From NCBI RefSeq assembly GCF_041296385.1, contig NW_027184063.1, positions 1,891,991-1,955,990 of the forward strand: a stretch of DNA of 64,000 nucleotides, written 5' to 3'. Shown one piece after another: positions 43,201-54,239 of this stretch (its first letter is position 1; each line of letters opens with the position of its first letter). This DNA comes from Aphelocoma coerulescens. Its lineage: Eukaryota; Chordata; Aves; Passeriformes; Corvidae. The notes below the pieces were generated by a model. The model was not told the DNA's origin. It worked only from the letters and a program-made list of their open reading frames with translations, and made no database searches. The position numbers were made by a program, and so were the translations under genes.

Positions 43201-43284
43201 TGGGGTCCCCCCCGCACCCCACCGACTCTCCCCGGCTGACCCCACCCCCCCCTTTTCCCCCCCCTTCCCATCCCCCCCCCCCAG
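43201..43284 (+). other. Exon-8 acceptor region
   Basis: The G/T repeat stops abruptly and is replaced by C-rich sequence containing CGGCTGACCCC (branch-point-like) near 43233, then CCCCCCTTTTCCCC and TCCCCCCCCCCCAG. It is a strong pyrimidine tract, and the acceptor AG is at 43283-43284. It has no decoy copies, in contrast to most acceptors in the window. Confidence 0.8.
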
Positions 43285-43586
43285 GATGCTGCAGCCGGTG
43301 CCGAAGGCGGAGCCCCGGGCGGTGCTGCTGCTCCCCGCCCCCCGCCCCTCCCCTGCCGCCCCCCCGGCCCCCGGCCCCGCCCCCCCGGCCCCCGGCCCCG
43401 CCCCCCTGCTGGTGGCCCCGCCCCTCGTGGCCCTCGGCCCCGCCCAGGCCCCGCCCCCCGGCGCCGGCCCCGCCCCCTTGGTGACGTCGCAGGGGGCGGG
43501 GCTGAACCTGGGGCTGGGATTGGCTCTGGCCCCGCCCCGGGCCACGCCCACTCTGCTGGCCCCGCCCCCCGCCGGGCCCGCCCACG
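43285..43586 (+). CDS. SRCAP: SRCAP exon 8 of window: Pro/Ala-rich insertion
   Basis: With exon 7's last two bases it starts R-MLQPVPKAEPRAVLLLPA, which matches the SRCAP segment NRMLQPVPKQEGR. The rest is low-complexity P, A, G and L, including a short tandem PPAPGPAPPAPGPAP and NLGLGLALAPP. It ends PPPAGPAH plus one base. It belongs to the long disordered insertion between the two halves of the ATPase, which in this family holds binding sites for partner subunits of the remodelling complex. The donor is CCACG/GTGAGG, phase 1. The exon has 302 bp and no stop in frame. The coding GC is extreme (CCCCGCCCCC stretches), so small indels could be missed, but the phase is right on both sides. Confidence 0.9.
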
Positions 43587-44860
43587 GTGAGGGGGTGGGG
43601 GGGTTAATGAGGGAGGGTTTAATTGGGGTTAATTGGGGTGGGGGGTTAATGAGGGGGTGGGGTTAATGGGGGGGGTAATGAGGGTGGGGGTTAATTGGGG
43701 GGTGGGGGTTAATTGGGGTTAATTGGGGTGGGGTTAATTGGGGTGGGGTTAATTGAGGTGGGGTGAATGGGGGCTGGGGGTTAATTGTGGTTAATTGGGG
43801 TGGGGTTAATGAGGGAGTGGGGTTAATGAGAGAATGGGGCTAATGGGGGTTAATGAGGGAGTGGGGTTAATGAGAGGGTGAGGGTTAATTGGGGTGGGGT
43901 TAATGGGGGTGGGGTTAATGGGGAGTGGGGGTTAATTGGGGTTAATTGGGGTGGGGTTAATTGGGGTGGGGTTAATGAGGGGGTGGGGTTAATTGGGGTG
44001 GGGTTAATGAGGGGTTGGGGTTAATTGGGGTGGGGTTAATTGGGGTTAATTGGGGTGGGGGTTAATTGGGGTTAATTGGGGTTAATGAGAGGGTGGGGAT
44101 TAATTGGGGTGGGGTTAATTGGGGTGGGGTTAATTGGGGTGGGGTTTATGAGGGGGTGGGGTTAATTGAGGTTAATTGGGGTGGGGTTAATGAGGGTGGG
44201 GTTAATGGGAGTCAATTGAGGTGGGGTTAATTGGGGTTAATTGAGATGGGGTTAATTGGGGTGGGGTTAGTTGGGGTGGGCTTAGTTGGGGTTAATTGGG
44301 GTGGGGATTAATTAGGGCTAATTGGGGTGGGGATTAATTGGGGTGGGGTTTATGAGGGGGTGGGGGTTAATTGGGGTGGGGTTAATTGGGGAGGGGTTAA
44401 TAAGGGGGTGGAGTTAATGAGGGTGGGGGTTAATGGGGGTTATTTGAGGTGGGGTTAATGAGGGGGTGGGGTTAATTGGGGTGGGGATAATGAGGGTGGG
44501 GGTTAATGGGGGTGGGGTTAATTGGGGTGGGGTTAACGAGGGAGTCGGGTTAATGAGGGTGGGGGTTAATGGGGGTGGGGTTAAGTGGGGTGGGGTTAAT
44601 TGGGGTGGCGTTAATTGGGGTGGGGTTAATGAGGGTGTGGGGTTTAATTGGCGTGGAGGTTAATAGGGGTGGGGTTAATTGGGGTGGGGTTAATGAGGGG
44701 GTGGGGGTTAATTGGGGTGGGGTTAATGAGGGGGTGGGGGTTAATTGGGGTGGGGTTAATGAGGGTGTGGGGTTAATGAAGGATTGGGCCTTAATGAGGA
44801 AGGGTGGGGGTTGCGGTGGGAGGGGCTTAATGAAGAGGAGCTTAATGAGAGGTAGCACTT
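43587..44860. repeat. GGGGTTAATT minisatellite in intron 8
   Basis: Units GGGGTTAATTGGGGT, GGGGTTAATGAGGGGGT and GGGGTGGGG begin about 15 bp after the exon-8 donor and continue for about 1.25 kb. The plus strand is G/T-rich. No exon was seen. Confidence 0.93.
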
Positions 44861-45134
44861 AATTAGCCGGCAAAGCTTAATTAGGTTCACTGTTAATTGA
44901 GTGGGAGGTACTGAATGAGCGAGGTTTAATTAAAGCAGGGCTTAATGAGGGGGGGAGGGGCTCCGAGTGGGGTTTAATTGAGGGTGGGGCTTAATTACGG
45001 CTGGAATTAATGAGGGGGCGGGGTTAGCACGGGTTAATTTGCATAAACAGGGCTCTGAGAAAGCGGGTGGGGCTTGTTGTATGCAAACGAGGTGGGCGTG
45101 GCCTCTGAGCTCTCCCCTCCCCCCTTTCCCCCAG
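44861..45134. other. Less repetitive end of intron 8
   Basis: The TTAATT units decay here into a sequence with scattered TTAATTA, one ATTTGCAT at about 45038 and an ATGCAAAC at about 45080. It ends CTCTCCCCTCCCCCCTTTCC, CCCAG, a strong acceptor tract. No coding sequence is seen. Confidence 0.75.
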
Positions 45135-45311
45135 CCCTTCCGGCCGCCTCCTTGGCCACGCCCACCCCTCCGGGAGGCCCCGCCCCCGCGGCCACGCCCT
45201 CGCCAAATATGGGCAAAGGGGCGGGGCCGGCGCCGCCTCCCCCGCCCGTGGCCACCTTCGCGCTGCCCCAGCGGCTCCTGCTGGCCCCGGACATGCAGGC
45301 CAGGCTGCCCT
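45135..45311 (+). CDS. SRCAP: SRCAP exon 9 of window: QRLLLAPDMQARLP
   Basis: The translation, with the split first codon, is ALPAASLATPTPPGGPAP, AATPSPNMGKGAGPAPPPPP, VATFALPQRLLLAPDMQA and RLP. The last part is a clear landmark: SRCAP has PQRLILSPDMQARLPSGEVVS. The first part corresponds to the Ala/Thr/Pro-rich stretch before it. The acceptor is CCCCCAG at 45134. The donor is TGCCCT/GTAAGC, phase 1, and the split Ser codon (T + CG) is completed by exon 10. It is 177 bp long. No decoy copies of either edge are seen. Confidence 0.93.
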
Positions 45312-46560
45312 GTAAGCCACGCCCCCCCTTTCCTCTTCATTTGCATCTCATTTGCATGCGCGTCGTTCGCGGTAGTTCATTCGCGGTGTTAGTCCGTTGG
45401 AAAAAATCCCGAAAATTGGCCCCAAAACGGCCTCAAAGCGCCGAAAAATTCGCGGAATTTGTGGGTGGAAGGGGTTTAATGCGTCTCATTAGCATGTCGT
45501 TTGCATAAATTTGTAGAAGCTCCTCCCAGTGCCTCTAAATTGGCCCCAAGTTCGCCCCAAAATGGCGCCAAATTCCCCCAAAATTCCCCCAAAATGGCCC
45601 CAAAATTCCCCTAAAATCGGCCCAAAATTCCCCAAATCTCCCCACAGAAGCAATGGGAAATTTCTCATTAGCATCTCATTTGCATATATTTGTAAAAACG
45701 CCTCCCAGTGCCTCTAAATTGGGCCCAAGTTCGCCCCGAAATGGCCCCAAATTGCCCCAAAATCGCCCCAAAAATTCACCGTATTTGTGGCTGGAAGGAG
45801 TTTAATGCGTCTCATTAGCATCTCATTTGCATAAATTTGTAGAAGCTCCCCCCAGTGCTTCTAAATTGGCCCCAAGTTCACCCCAAAATGGCGCCAAATT
45901 CCCCCAAAATTCCCCTAAAATCGCCCCAAAATTCCCCCAATCCCCCCACAGAAGCAATGGGAACTTTCTCATTAGCATCTCATTTGCATAAATACACAAA
46001 AGCTGCTTTTAGCACGTCCTAAATGGTTCCAAGCCCCCCCCAAAGTTGCCCCAAAATGGCCCCAAATCGCCCCAAAAATTCCCCGAATTTGTGCCTGGAA
46101 CGGGTTTAATGTGCCTCATTAGCATCTCATTTGCATAAATTTGTAAAGATTTCTCTCAGTGCCTCTAAATTGGCCCCAAGTTCACCCCCAGAATAGCCCT
46201 GAATTCCCCCAAAATCGCCCCAAAATTCCCCAAATTTCCCCACAGAAGCAATGGGAACTTTCTCATTAGCATCTGATTTGCATATATTTGTAGAAGCTCC
46301 TCCCAGTGCCTCTAAATTGGGCCCAAGTTCACCCCAAAATGGCGCCAAATTCCCCCAAAATTCCCCTAAAATCGCCCCAAAATTCCCCAAATCTCCCCAC
46401 AAAAGCAATGGGAACTTTCTCATTAGCATCTCATTTGCATAAATTTGTAGAAGCTCCTCCCTGTGCCTCTAAATTGGCCCCAAGTTCACCCCAAAATGGC
46501 CCCAAATTGCCCCAAAAATTCCCCCAAATTTCCCCAAATTTTTCCCAAAACCCCCCCAAA
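45312..46560. repeat. About 150-bp tandem repeat with octamer motifs
   Basis: About seven units contain CTCATTAGCATCTCATTTGC, ATAAATTTGTAGAAGCTCC, TCCCAGTGCCTCTAAATTGG, CCCCAAGTTCACCCC, AAAATGGCGCCAAATTCCCC and CACAGAAGCAATGGGAAC. Each unit has an ATTTGCAT octamer and a CATTAGCAT. The unit is A/C-rich on the plus strand. It is intronic with no coding signal. Confidence 0.9.
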
Positions 46561-48379
46561 ATTCACCCAAACTCCCTCATTACCCCCCTAATTAACACCT
46601 CATTTGCATAATTCCCCCCAAATTTTTTTGCCAATCCCCTCCCAACCCTCCCCCACTTCCCAAAAATAATTTAGGGACTTTCTAATTCCCCTTTTTCACC
46701 CCAAATTCCCCCAAATTTCCCCAAAATCCTTCCCAAACCCCCCCAAAATTCACCCAAACTCCCTCATTACCCCCCTAATTAACACCTCATTTGCATAATT
46801 CCCCCCAAATTTTTTTGCTGATCTTCTCCCCACCCTCCCCCACTTCCCAAAAACCAATTCCAGCCTCCCCAATTCCCATTTTCCCTCTAAAATCCCCCAA
46901 ATTTTTCCAAAAATCTCCGTAAATCTCCTCCAAACTCCCTCATTACCCCCCTAATTAACACCTCATTTGCATAATTCCCCCCAAATTATTTTGCTGATCT
47001 TCTCCCCACCCTCCCCCACTTCCCAAAACCAATTCCAGCCTCCCCAATTCCCATTTTCCCCCCAAAATCCCCCAAATTTTTCCCAAAATCTCCGTAAATT
47101 TCCTCCAAACTCCCTCATTACCCCCCTAATTAACACCTCATTTGCATAATCACCCCTAATTCTTTTCCCCGATCCCCTCCCCACCCTCCCCCACTTCCCA
47201 AAACTAATTCCAGCCTCTCTAATTCCCATTTTTCCCCCCAAATTTCCCAAAATTCTTCCCAAAAATCTCCCTAAATCTCTTCAACCCCCCCCCAGAACTC
47301 ATCAAACTCCCTAATTACCCCCCTAATTAACACCTCATTTGCATAATTTCCCACAAATTTTTTTGCTGGTCTTCCCCCCACCCTCCCCCACTTCCCAAAA
47401 AACCAATTCCAGCCTCCCCAATTCCCATTTTCCCCCCCAAATCCCCCAAATTTTTCCCAAAATCTCCGTAAATCTCCTCCAAACTCTCTCATTACCCCCC
47501 TAATTAACACCTCATTTGCATAATTGCCCCCAAATTTTTTTTCCCAATCCCCTCCCCGCCCTCCCCCACTTCCCAAAAATAATTTAGGGACTCTCTAATT
47601 CCCCTTTTTCACCCCAAATTCCCCCAAATTTCCCCAAAATCCTTCCCAAAACCCCCTAAAATTCACCCAAACTCCCTCATTACCCCCCTAATTAACACCT
47701 CATTTGCATAACCACCCCCAATTTTTTTCCCCCGATCCCCTCCCCACCCTCCCCCACTTCCCAAAACCAATTCCAGCCTCTCTAATTCCCATTTTTCCCC
47801 CCAAATTTCCCAAAATTCTTCCCAAAAATCTCCCTAAATCTCTTCAACCCCCCCCCGAGAACTCATCAAACTCCCTAATTACCCCCCTAATTAACACCTC
47901 ATTTGCATAATTCCCCCCAATTTTTTTGCTGATCTTCCCCCCACCCTCCCCCACTTCTCCCAAAAACCAATTCCAGCCTCTCTAATTCCCATTTTCCCTC
48001 TAAAATCCCCCAAATTTTTCCCAAAATCTCCGTAAATTTCCTCCAAACTCCCTCATTACCCCCCTAATTAACACCTCATTTGCATAATTCCCCCCAAATT
48101 TTTTTGCTAATCCCCTCCCCACCCTCCCCCACTTCCCAAAACCAATTCCAGCCTCCCCAATTCCCATTTTCCCTCTAAAATCCACCAAATTTTTCCAAAA
48201 ATCTCCGTAAATTTCCTCCAAACTCCCTCATTACCCCCCTAATTAACACCTCATTTGCATAACCACCCCCAATTTTTTTCCCCGATCCCCTCCCCACCCT
48301 CCCCCACTTCCCCAAAAAAACAATTCCAGCCTCTCTAATTCCCATTTTTTGGTTTTTTTTCCCCCCAAAAATCTTCCAG
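46561..48379. repeat. About 180-bp tandem repeat before exon 10
   Basis: Ten units of 175-200 bp have the order CTCCCTCATTACCCCCCTAA, TTAACACCTCATTTGCATAA, TTCCCCCCAAATTTTTTTGC, CCCACCCTCCCCCACTTCCC, AAAACCAATTCCAGCCTCCC, CAATTCCCATTTTCCC. The exon-10 acceptor (ATCTTCCAG, 48379) follows the last unit after an inserted TTTTTTGGTTTTTTTT stretch. The repeats do not include exon sequence, so this array is not of the junction-copy kind. Confidence 0.92.
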
Positions 48380-48631
48380 CGGGAGAAGTCGTCAGCCTGG
48401 GCCAATTGGCGGCCCTGGCCCAGCAGCGCCCCCCCCAAGGGGGCGGGGCTTCGGCGGGAGGGGGAGGGGCCAAAGCCGCGCCCCTCCCCCCTCTGGCCCC
48501 GCCCCCCGGGGCCCCGGCCCCGCCCCCGCTGACGCTGCAGCTCCAGGGCAGCAAATTGACCTTGGCCCCCTCCCCCCCCCTGCGGCAGCTGGCGCTGGCC
48601 GCCGCCCCTCCCCCACACCGCGGAGTGGCGC
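48380..48631 (+). CDS. SRCAP: SRCAP exon 10 of window: GEVVSLGQLAALAQ
   Basis: With exon 9 it starts SGEVVSLGQLAALAQ, matching the SRCAP sequence SGEVVSIGQLASLAQ. A Gly/Ala/Pro-rich stretch follows, then LTLQLQGSKLTLAPSPPLRQ and LALAAAPPPHRGVA plus one base. The QIQGNKLTL-type stretch of SRCAP is recognisable in LQLQGSKLTL. The acceptor is ATCTTCCAG. The donor is GTGGCGC/GTGAGT, phase 1, and C plus GG of exon 11 makes Arg before NVLHLV. The length of 252 bp keeps frame through a C9 run. The last ~80 bp and the donor are copied four more times downstream. Confidence 0.94.
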
Positions 48632-51600
48632 GTGAGTACCCGGGGGGGGTGGGGGAGGGGCGGGGAATTTTTGGGGATTTTTTGGGATTTTTTGGGGAAT
48701 TTTTTGGGATTTTTTTTGATTTTTTTTTGATTTTTTGGGGATTTTTTTTTGATTTTTTGGGGATTTTTTTGGGGATTTTTGGGGGGTTTTGGGGGTTTTT
48801 AAGGGTTTTTGGGAAGTATTTTGGTGGGAAATTGGGAATTAGGGGGATTTGGGATTTTGGGGAATTTTTGGGATTTTTTGGGGATTTTTTGGGATTTTTT
48901 TGGGATTTTTTTGGGATTTTTTTTGGATTTTTTTTTATTTTTTTGGGAATTTTTTGGGGGGTTTTGGGGTGTTTTTGAGGGTTTTTGGGAAGTGTTTTGG
49001 AGGGAATTTGGAAATTTAGGGGATTTGGGATTTTGGGGAATTTTTGGGATTTTTTTAGGAATTTTTTGGGATTTTTTTGGAATTTTTTGGGATTTTTTTT
49101 GATTTTTTTTTATTTTTTGGGGATTTTTTGGAGGGTTTTGGGTTTTTTTGAGGGTTTTGGGAAAGTGTTTTGGAGGGAATTTGGGAATTTGGGAGATTTG
49201 GGAAATTTTGGGAATTTTTGGGGAATTTTTTCAGAATTTTTGGGAATCTTTTGGGAATTTTTTAGCAACTTTGGGGGATTTTTTGTGGAATTTCTGGGAA
49301 TTTTGGGGGAATTTCTGCGAAATTTTGTGGAATTTTAGGGGAATTTCAGTGGAAATTTTTGGGATTTTTTTGGGATTTTTGGGGGATTTTTTGGGGGATT
49401 TTTTTGGGGGATTTTTGCGGGATTTTTGGGGGGGAGGTTTTTTGGCAAATTGACCTTGGCCCCCTCCCCCCCCCTGCGGCAGCTGGCGCTGGCCGCCGCC
49501 CCTCCCCCACACCGCGGAGTGGCGCGTGAGTACCCGGGGGGGGTGGGGGAGGGGCGGGGAATTTTTGGGGATTTTTGGAGATTTTTTGGGGAATTTTTTG
49601 GGGGTTTTTTGGGATTTTTTTTGATTTTTTTTTGATTTTTTGGGGATTTTTTTGGGAAGTGTTTTGGAGGGAATTTGGGAATTTGGGGGATTTGGGATTT
49701 TGGGGAGTTTTTGGGATTTTTTGGGAATTTTTGGGATGATTTTGGGGATTTTTTCGGGATTTTTTTTAGATTTTTTTGGATTTTTTTTCGATTTTCGGGG
49801 GGTGTTTGGGGTTTTTTAGAGGAATTTTGGTGGAGTTTTTTTGGGGGTGTTTTGGTGGGAATTTGGGGATTTTGGGGAAATTTAGCGTTTTGGGGAAATT
49901 TTTGGGAATTTTTGGGGAAGATTTTGGGGAAATTTTAGGAACTTTGGGGCAATTTTTGTGGAATTTCTGGGAACTTTTTGTGGAAATTATTGGGAATTTT
50001 TGGGGGATTTTTTGGGAGTTTTTGTGGAATTTCTGGGAATTTTTGTGGAATTTTAGGGGAATTTTTGTGGAAATTTTTGGGATTTTTGGGGGGATTTTTG
50101 GGGGGATTTTTGCGGGATTTTTGGGGGGGAGGTTTTTTGGCAAATTGACCTTGGCCCCCTCCCCCCCCCCTGCGGCAGCTGGCGCTGGCCGCCGCCCCTC
50201 CCCCACACCGCGGAGTGGCGCGTGAGTACCCGGGGGGGGTGGGGGAGGGGCGGGGAATTTTGGGGAATTTTTGGGGATTTTTTGGGGAATTTTTTGGGAT
50301 TTTTTTTGATTTTTTTTTGATTTTTTGGGGATTTTTTTGGGGATTTTTGGGGGGTTTTTGGGTGTTTTTGAGGGTTTTTGGGAAGTATTTTGGCGGGAAA
50401 TTGGGAATTAGGGGGATTTGGGATTTTGGGGAATTTTTGGGGATTTTTTGGGGATTTTTTTGGATTTTTTTGGGATTTTTTGGGGATTTTTTTGGATTTT
50501 TTTTATTTTTTTGGGGATTTTTTGAGAATTTTTTGGGTTTTTTTGAGGGTTTTTGGGAAGTGTTTTGGCGGGAAATTGGGAATTAGGGGGATTTGGGATT
50601 TTGGGGAATTTTTGGGAATTTTTTGGGAATTTTTCGGGATTTTTTGGGATTTGGGGGGGATTTTTTTTATTTTTTGGGGATTTTTTGGAGGGTTTTGGGT
50701 TTTTTTGAGGGTTTTGGGAAAGTGTTTTGGAGGGAATTTGGGAATTTAGGGGATTTGGGATTTTGGGGAATTTTTGGGATTTTTTTAGGAATTTTTTGAG
50801 ATTTTTTGGAATTTTTTGGGATTTTTTTTGATTTTTTTTTATTTTTTGGGGATTTTTTGGAGGGTTTTGGGTTTTTTTGAGGGTTTTGGGAAAGTGTTTT
50901 GGAGGGAATTTGGGAATTTGGGAGATTTGGGAAATTTTGGGAATTTTTGGGGAATTTTTTCAGAATTTTTGGGAATCTTTTGGGAATTTTTTAGCAACTT
51001 TGGGGGATTTTTTGTGGAATTTCTGGGAATTTTGGGGGAATTTCTGGGAATTTTTGTGGAATTTTAGGGGAATTTCAGTGGAAATTTTTGGGATTTTTTG
51101 GGGATTTTTGGCGGATTTTTTGAGGGATTTTTTTGGGGGATTTTTGGGGGATTTTTGGGGGGGAGGTTTTTTGGCAAATTGACCTTGGCCCCCTCCCCCC
51201 CCTGCGGCAGCTGGCGCTGGCCGCCGCCCCTCCCCCACACCGCGGAGTGGCGCGTGAGTACCCGGGGGGGGTGGGGGAGGGGCGGGGAATTTTTGGGAAT
51301 TTTTGGGGATTTTTTGGGGAATTTTTTGGGATTTTTTTGATTTTTTTTTTAATTTTTTAGAATTTTTTTTTGAATTTTTGTGGAGTTTTTTGGGGGGTTT
51401 TGGGGTTTTTGGGGTTTTTTGGGAAGTATTTTGGAGGGAATTTGGGAATTAGGGGGATTTGGGATTTTGGGGAATATTTGGGATTTTTTGGGGATTTTTT
51501 GGGGATTTTTTGGGATTTTTTTTGATTTTTTTTTGATTTTTTGGGGATTTTTTTGGGGGGGTTTTGGGTTTTTTTTGAGGGTTTTTGGGAAGTGTTTTGG

Positions 51601-52116
51601 AGGGAATTTGGGAATTTGGGGGATTTGGGATTTTGGGGAGTTTTGGGGATTTTTTTGGATTTTTTGGGGTTTTCTTGGTATTTTTTTTGGATTTTTTTTT
51701 ATTTTTTTGGGGATTTTTTGGAGGGTTTTGGGTTTTTTTGAGGGTTTTGGGAAAGTGTTTTGGAGGGAATTTGGGAATTTGGGAGATTTGGGAAATTTTG
51801 GGAATTTTTGGGGAATTTTTTCAGAATTTTGGGGAATCTTTTGGGAATTTTTTAGCAACTTTGGGGGATTTTTTGTGGAATTTCTGGGAATTTTGGGGGA
51901 ATTTCTGGGAATTTTTGTGGAATTTTAGGGGAATTTCAGTGGAAATTTTTGGGATTTTTTTGGGATTTTTGGGGGATTTTTTGGGGGATTTTTTTGGGGG
52001 ATTTTTGCGGGATTTTTGGGGGGGAGGTTTTTTGGCAAATTGACCTTGGCCCCCTCCCCCCCCCCTGCGGCAGCTGGCGCTGGCCGCCGCCCCTCCCCCA
52101 CACCGCGGAGTGGCGC
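48632..52116 (+). repeat. Exon-10 donor array, 4 decoy copies
   Basis: Higher-order units of about 700-1030 bp consist of T/G-rich repeats (GGGAATTTTTGGGATTTTTT) and then an approximately 80-bp copy of the exon-10 end with donor GGCGC/GTGAGTACCCGG. Copies run from about 49445 to 49525, 50140 to 50221, 51173 to 51253 and 52035 to 52116. Upstream of each copy is GGAGGTTTTTTGGCAAATTG with no acceptor. Apart from the C run, which is 9, 10, 8 and 10 long (9 in the exon), the copies look identical to the exon. Alternative use of a distal donor would retain stop-rich repeat. Confidence 0.95.
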
Positions 52117-53394
52117 GTGAGTACCCGGGGGGGGGTGGGGGAGGGGCGGGGAATTTTTGGGAATTTTTGGGGATTTTTTGGGGATTTTTTTTTGATTTTT
52201 TGGGGATTTTTTTTTGATTTTTTGGGGATTTTTTTGGGGATTTTTGGGGGGTTTTGGGGGTTTTTAAGGGTTTTTGGGAAGTATTTTGGTGGGAAATTGG
52301 GAATTAGGGGGATTTGGGATTTTGGGGAGTTTTTGGGATTTTTTGGGAATTTTTGGGATTTTTTTGGAATTTTTCGGGATTTTTTGGGATTTTTTTGGAT
52401 TTTTTTTTAGATTTTTTGGGGGTGTTTGGGGTTTTTTGAGGAATTTTGGGGGAGTTTTTTTGGGGGTGTTTTGGTGGGAATTTGGGGGTTCTGGGGAAAT
52501 TTAGGGATTGGGGGAATTTTTTTGGAATCTTGGGAATTTTGGGTGAAGTTTTTGGGGAAATTTTAGGAACTTTTGGGTAGTGTTTGTGGAATTTCTGGGA
52601 ATTTTGGGGAATTTCTGGGAATTTTAGTGGAATTTCTGGGAATTTTTGTGGAATTTTAGGGGAATTTTTGTGGAAATGTTTGGGATTTTTTGAGGGATTT
52701 TTTGGGGAATTTTTGGGAATTTTTTGGGGTTTTTTAAAAATTTTTTTGGAGTTTTTTTTGATTTTTTTTTGATTTTTTGGGGGCTTTTTGGGTTTTTTTG
52801 AGGGTTTTTGGGAAGTGTTTTGGCGGGAATTTGGGAATTTGAGGGAATTGGGAAATTTTGGGAATTTTGGGGGAATTTTTGGGGAATATTCTGGAATTTT
52901 TTGGGATTTTTTCTGAATTTTTTTTGGACTTATTTTTGAAATTTTTTTCGATTTTCGGGGGGTGTTTTGGTTTTTTTTTTTATTTTTGGGGGGGAAATTG
53001 GGGTGTTTTAGAGGGAATTTGGGGGTTTTGGGGAAATTTAGGGATTTGAGGAAATTTTTGGGAATCTTTTGGGAATTTTTTAGGAACTTTCGGGCAATTT
53101 TTGTGGAATTTTTGTGGAATTTTTTGGGAGTTTTTTTTTTTTACTTTTTTAAACTTTTTTTATTTTGGGGGGGTTTGGGGTTTTTTTTTGGTTTTTGGCT
53201 GCGAAAATTGGGGAGGTTTGGCGGGAATTTGGGGATTTGGGAGAAATGTGGGGATTTGGGGAATTTTAGGAAATTTTGGGGAATTTTTTTTGATTTTTTG
53301 TGGCTTTTTTGGGGTTTTTTTTTAACTTTTTAAGGGAAAACTGAGGACGTTTGGCGGCAAATTTGGGGCAAATTTGGGGCGTTTCTTGACCTAA
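52117..53394. repeat. T/G-rich low-complexity block in intron 10
   Basis: GGGAATTTTTGGGGAATTT and TTTTTTTTGATTTTTTGGGG units continue after the last exon-10 copy with gradual divergence. Long T runs and G runs alternate. No exon-like sequence was found. Confidence 0.88.
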
Positions 53395-54082
53395 AAAACC
53401 CAAAAAAAAACCCCAAAAAAGACACAAAACGCCCCAAAACCGAGGTGGGGGTGGGGAAGAGAGACCCCCCCTCCCCAAATCCCCCTTGGTGACCCCTCCC
53501 CGTTTCCCCTCCCCCCCCAGGGAACGTGCTGCACCTGGTGGGGAATTTTTTTTGATTTTTTGGGGCTTTTTTGGGGTTTTTTTTGAACTTTTTAAGGGAA
53601 AATTGAGGAATTTGGGGACTGTGGAAATTTGGGAACTTTTGGGAATTCTTTGGGGATTTTCAGGAATTTTTTGGGAATTTCTTGGGAATTTTTTTTGGTG
53701 ATTTCTTCAATTTTTTTTTTGATTTTTGGGGGTTTTTTTTGGTTTTTAGCTGGGAAAATTGGGGAGGTTTGGCGGCAAATTTGGGGATTTGGGAGAAACG
53801 TGGGGATTTGGGGAATTTTAGGGAATTTTGGGGAATTCTGGGGAATTTTGGGGGAATTTTTTTTGATTTTGGGGGGGGAAATTGAGGACATTTGGCGGCA
53901 AATTTGGGGCAAATTCAGCCATTTATCAACTTTCGGGGGAATTTTTTTTGGATTTTTTTTGGAACAAAAAACCCCAAAAAAGACACAAAACGCCCCAAAA
54001 CCGAGGTGGGGGTGGGGAGGAAGAGACCCCCCCTCCCCAAATCCCCCTTGGTGACCCCTCCCCGTTTCCCCTCCCCCCCCAG
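53395..54082 (+). repeat. 562-bp duplication of the exon-11 acceptor
   Basis: A segment starting ACCCAAAAAAAAACC, including CGCCCCAAAACCGAGGTGGG, GACCCCCCCTCCCCAAATCC, CCCTTGGTGACCCCTCCCCG and CCCCCCCAG, occurs twice, 562 bp apart. The upstream copy carries 21 bases of exon 11 (53521-53541, GGAACGTGCTGCACCTGGTG) and then runs into GGGAATTTTTTTTG. The downstream copy leads into the complete exon at 54083. Confidence 0.93.
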
Positions 54083-54239
54083 GGAACGTGCTGCACCTGG
54101 TGGCCGCGGGGGGCGCCCCGCACCTGCTGGCCCCTCCCCCTCAGGTGACGCTGCTGGCGCCCGTGGGGGGGGGGGGGAGGGGCGCCCAGCCCGGCCCAGC
54201 CCCCCCCGGCCCTGGGGCTCCCCCTGGCGGCCGCTCAAG
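54083..54239 (+). CDS. SRCAP: SRCAP exon 11 of window, with apparent 1-bp insertion
   Basis: With exon 10 it reads RNVLHLVAAGGAPHLLAPPP, QVTLLAPV, then a Gly run. This matches SRCAP NVVHLVSAGGQHHLISQPAH. The 3' part in the shifted frame reads GAPSPAQPPPALGLPLAAAQ, matching the SRCAP end TGLSLPLAANQ and joining correctly to exon 12 (Q-VPAPLVN). The two parts are in different frames. The run at 54165-54177 is 13 G, where 12 would restore one frame. The donor is CTCAAG/GTAAGG, phase 1. The likely cause is a homopolymer length error, though the array copies downstream begin exactly at this G run, so a real recombination scar is possible. Confidence 0.92.

Larger units (their letters stand above)
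45036..48262. promoter_or_regulatory. About 19 ATTTGCAT octamers in introns 8-9
   Basis: The octamer ATTTGCAT (reverse complement ATGCAAAT, the POU/OCT factor consensus) recurs about 19 times: once near 45038, twice near 45339-45357, and about six times between 45680 and 46440. It then occurs once in each 180-bp unit near 46604, 46788, 46966, 47143, 47335, 47511, 47699, 47899, 48074 and 48252. It is carried by two different repeat families. The motif is seen directly; any regulatory role is unproven. Confidence 0.35.

Noticed and set aside
43587..44860. Interstitial telomere-like repeat (GGGGTTAATT)
   Set aside because: Units do not match TTAGGG and are variable in length and sequence; it is an ordinary minisatellite.
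44861..45134. Transposon or retroviral remnant
   Set aside because: No reverse transcriptase, transposase, terminal repeats or target duplications are visible here or elsewhere in the window.
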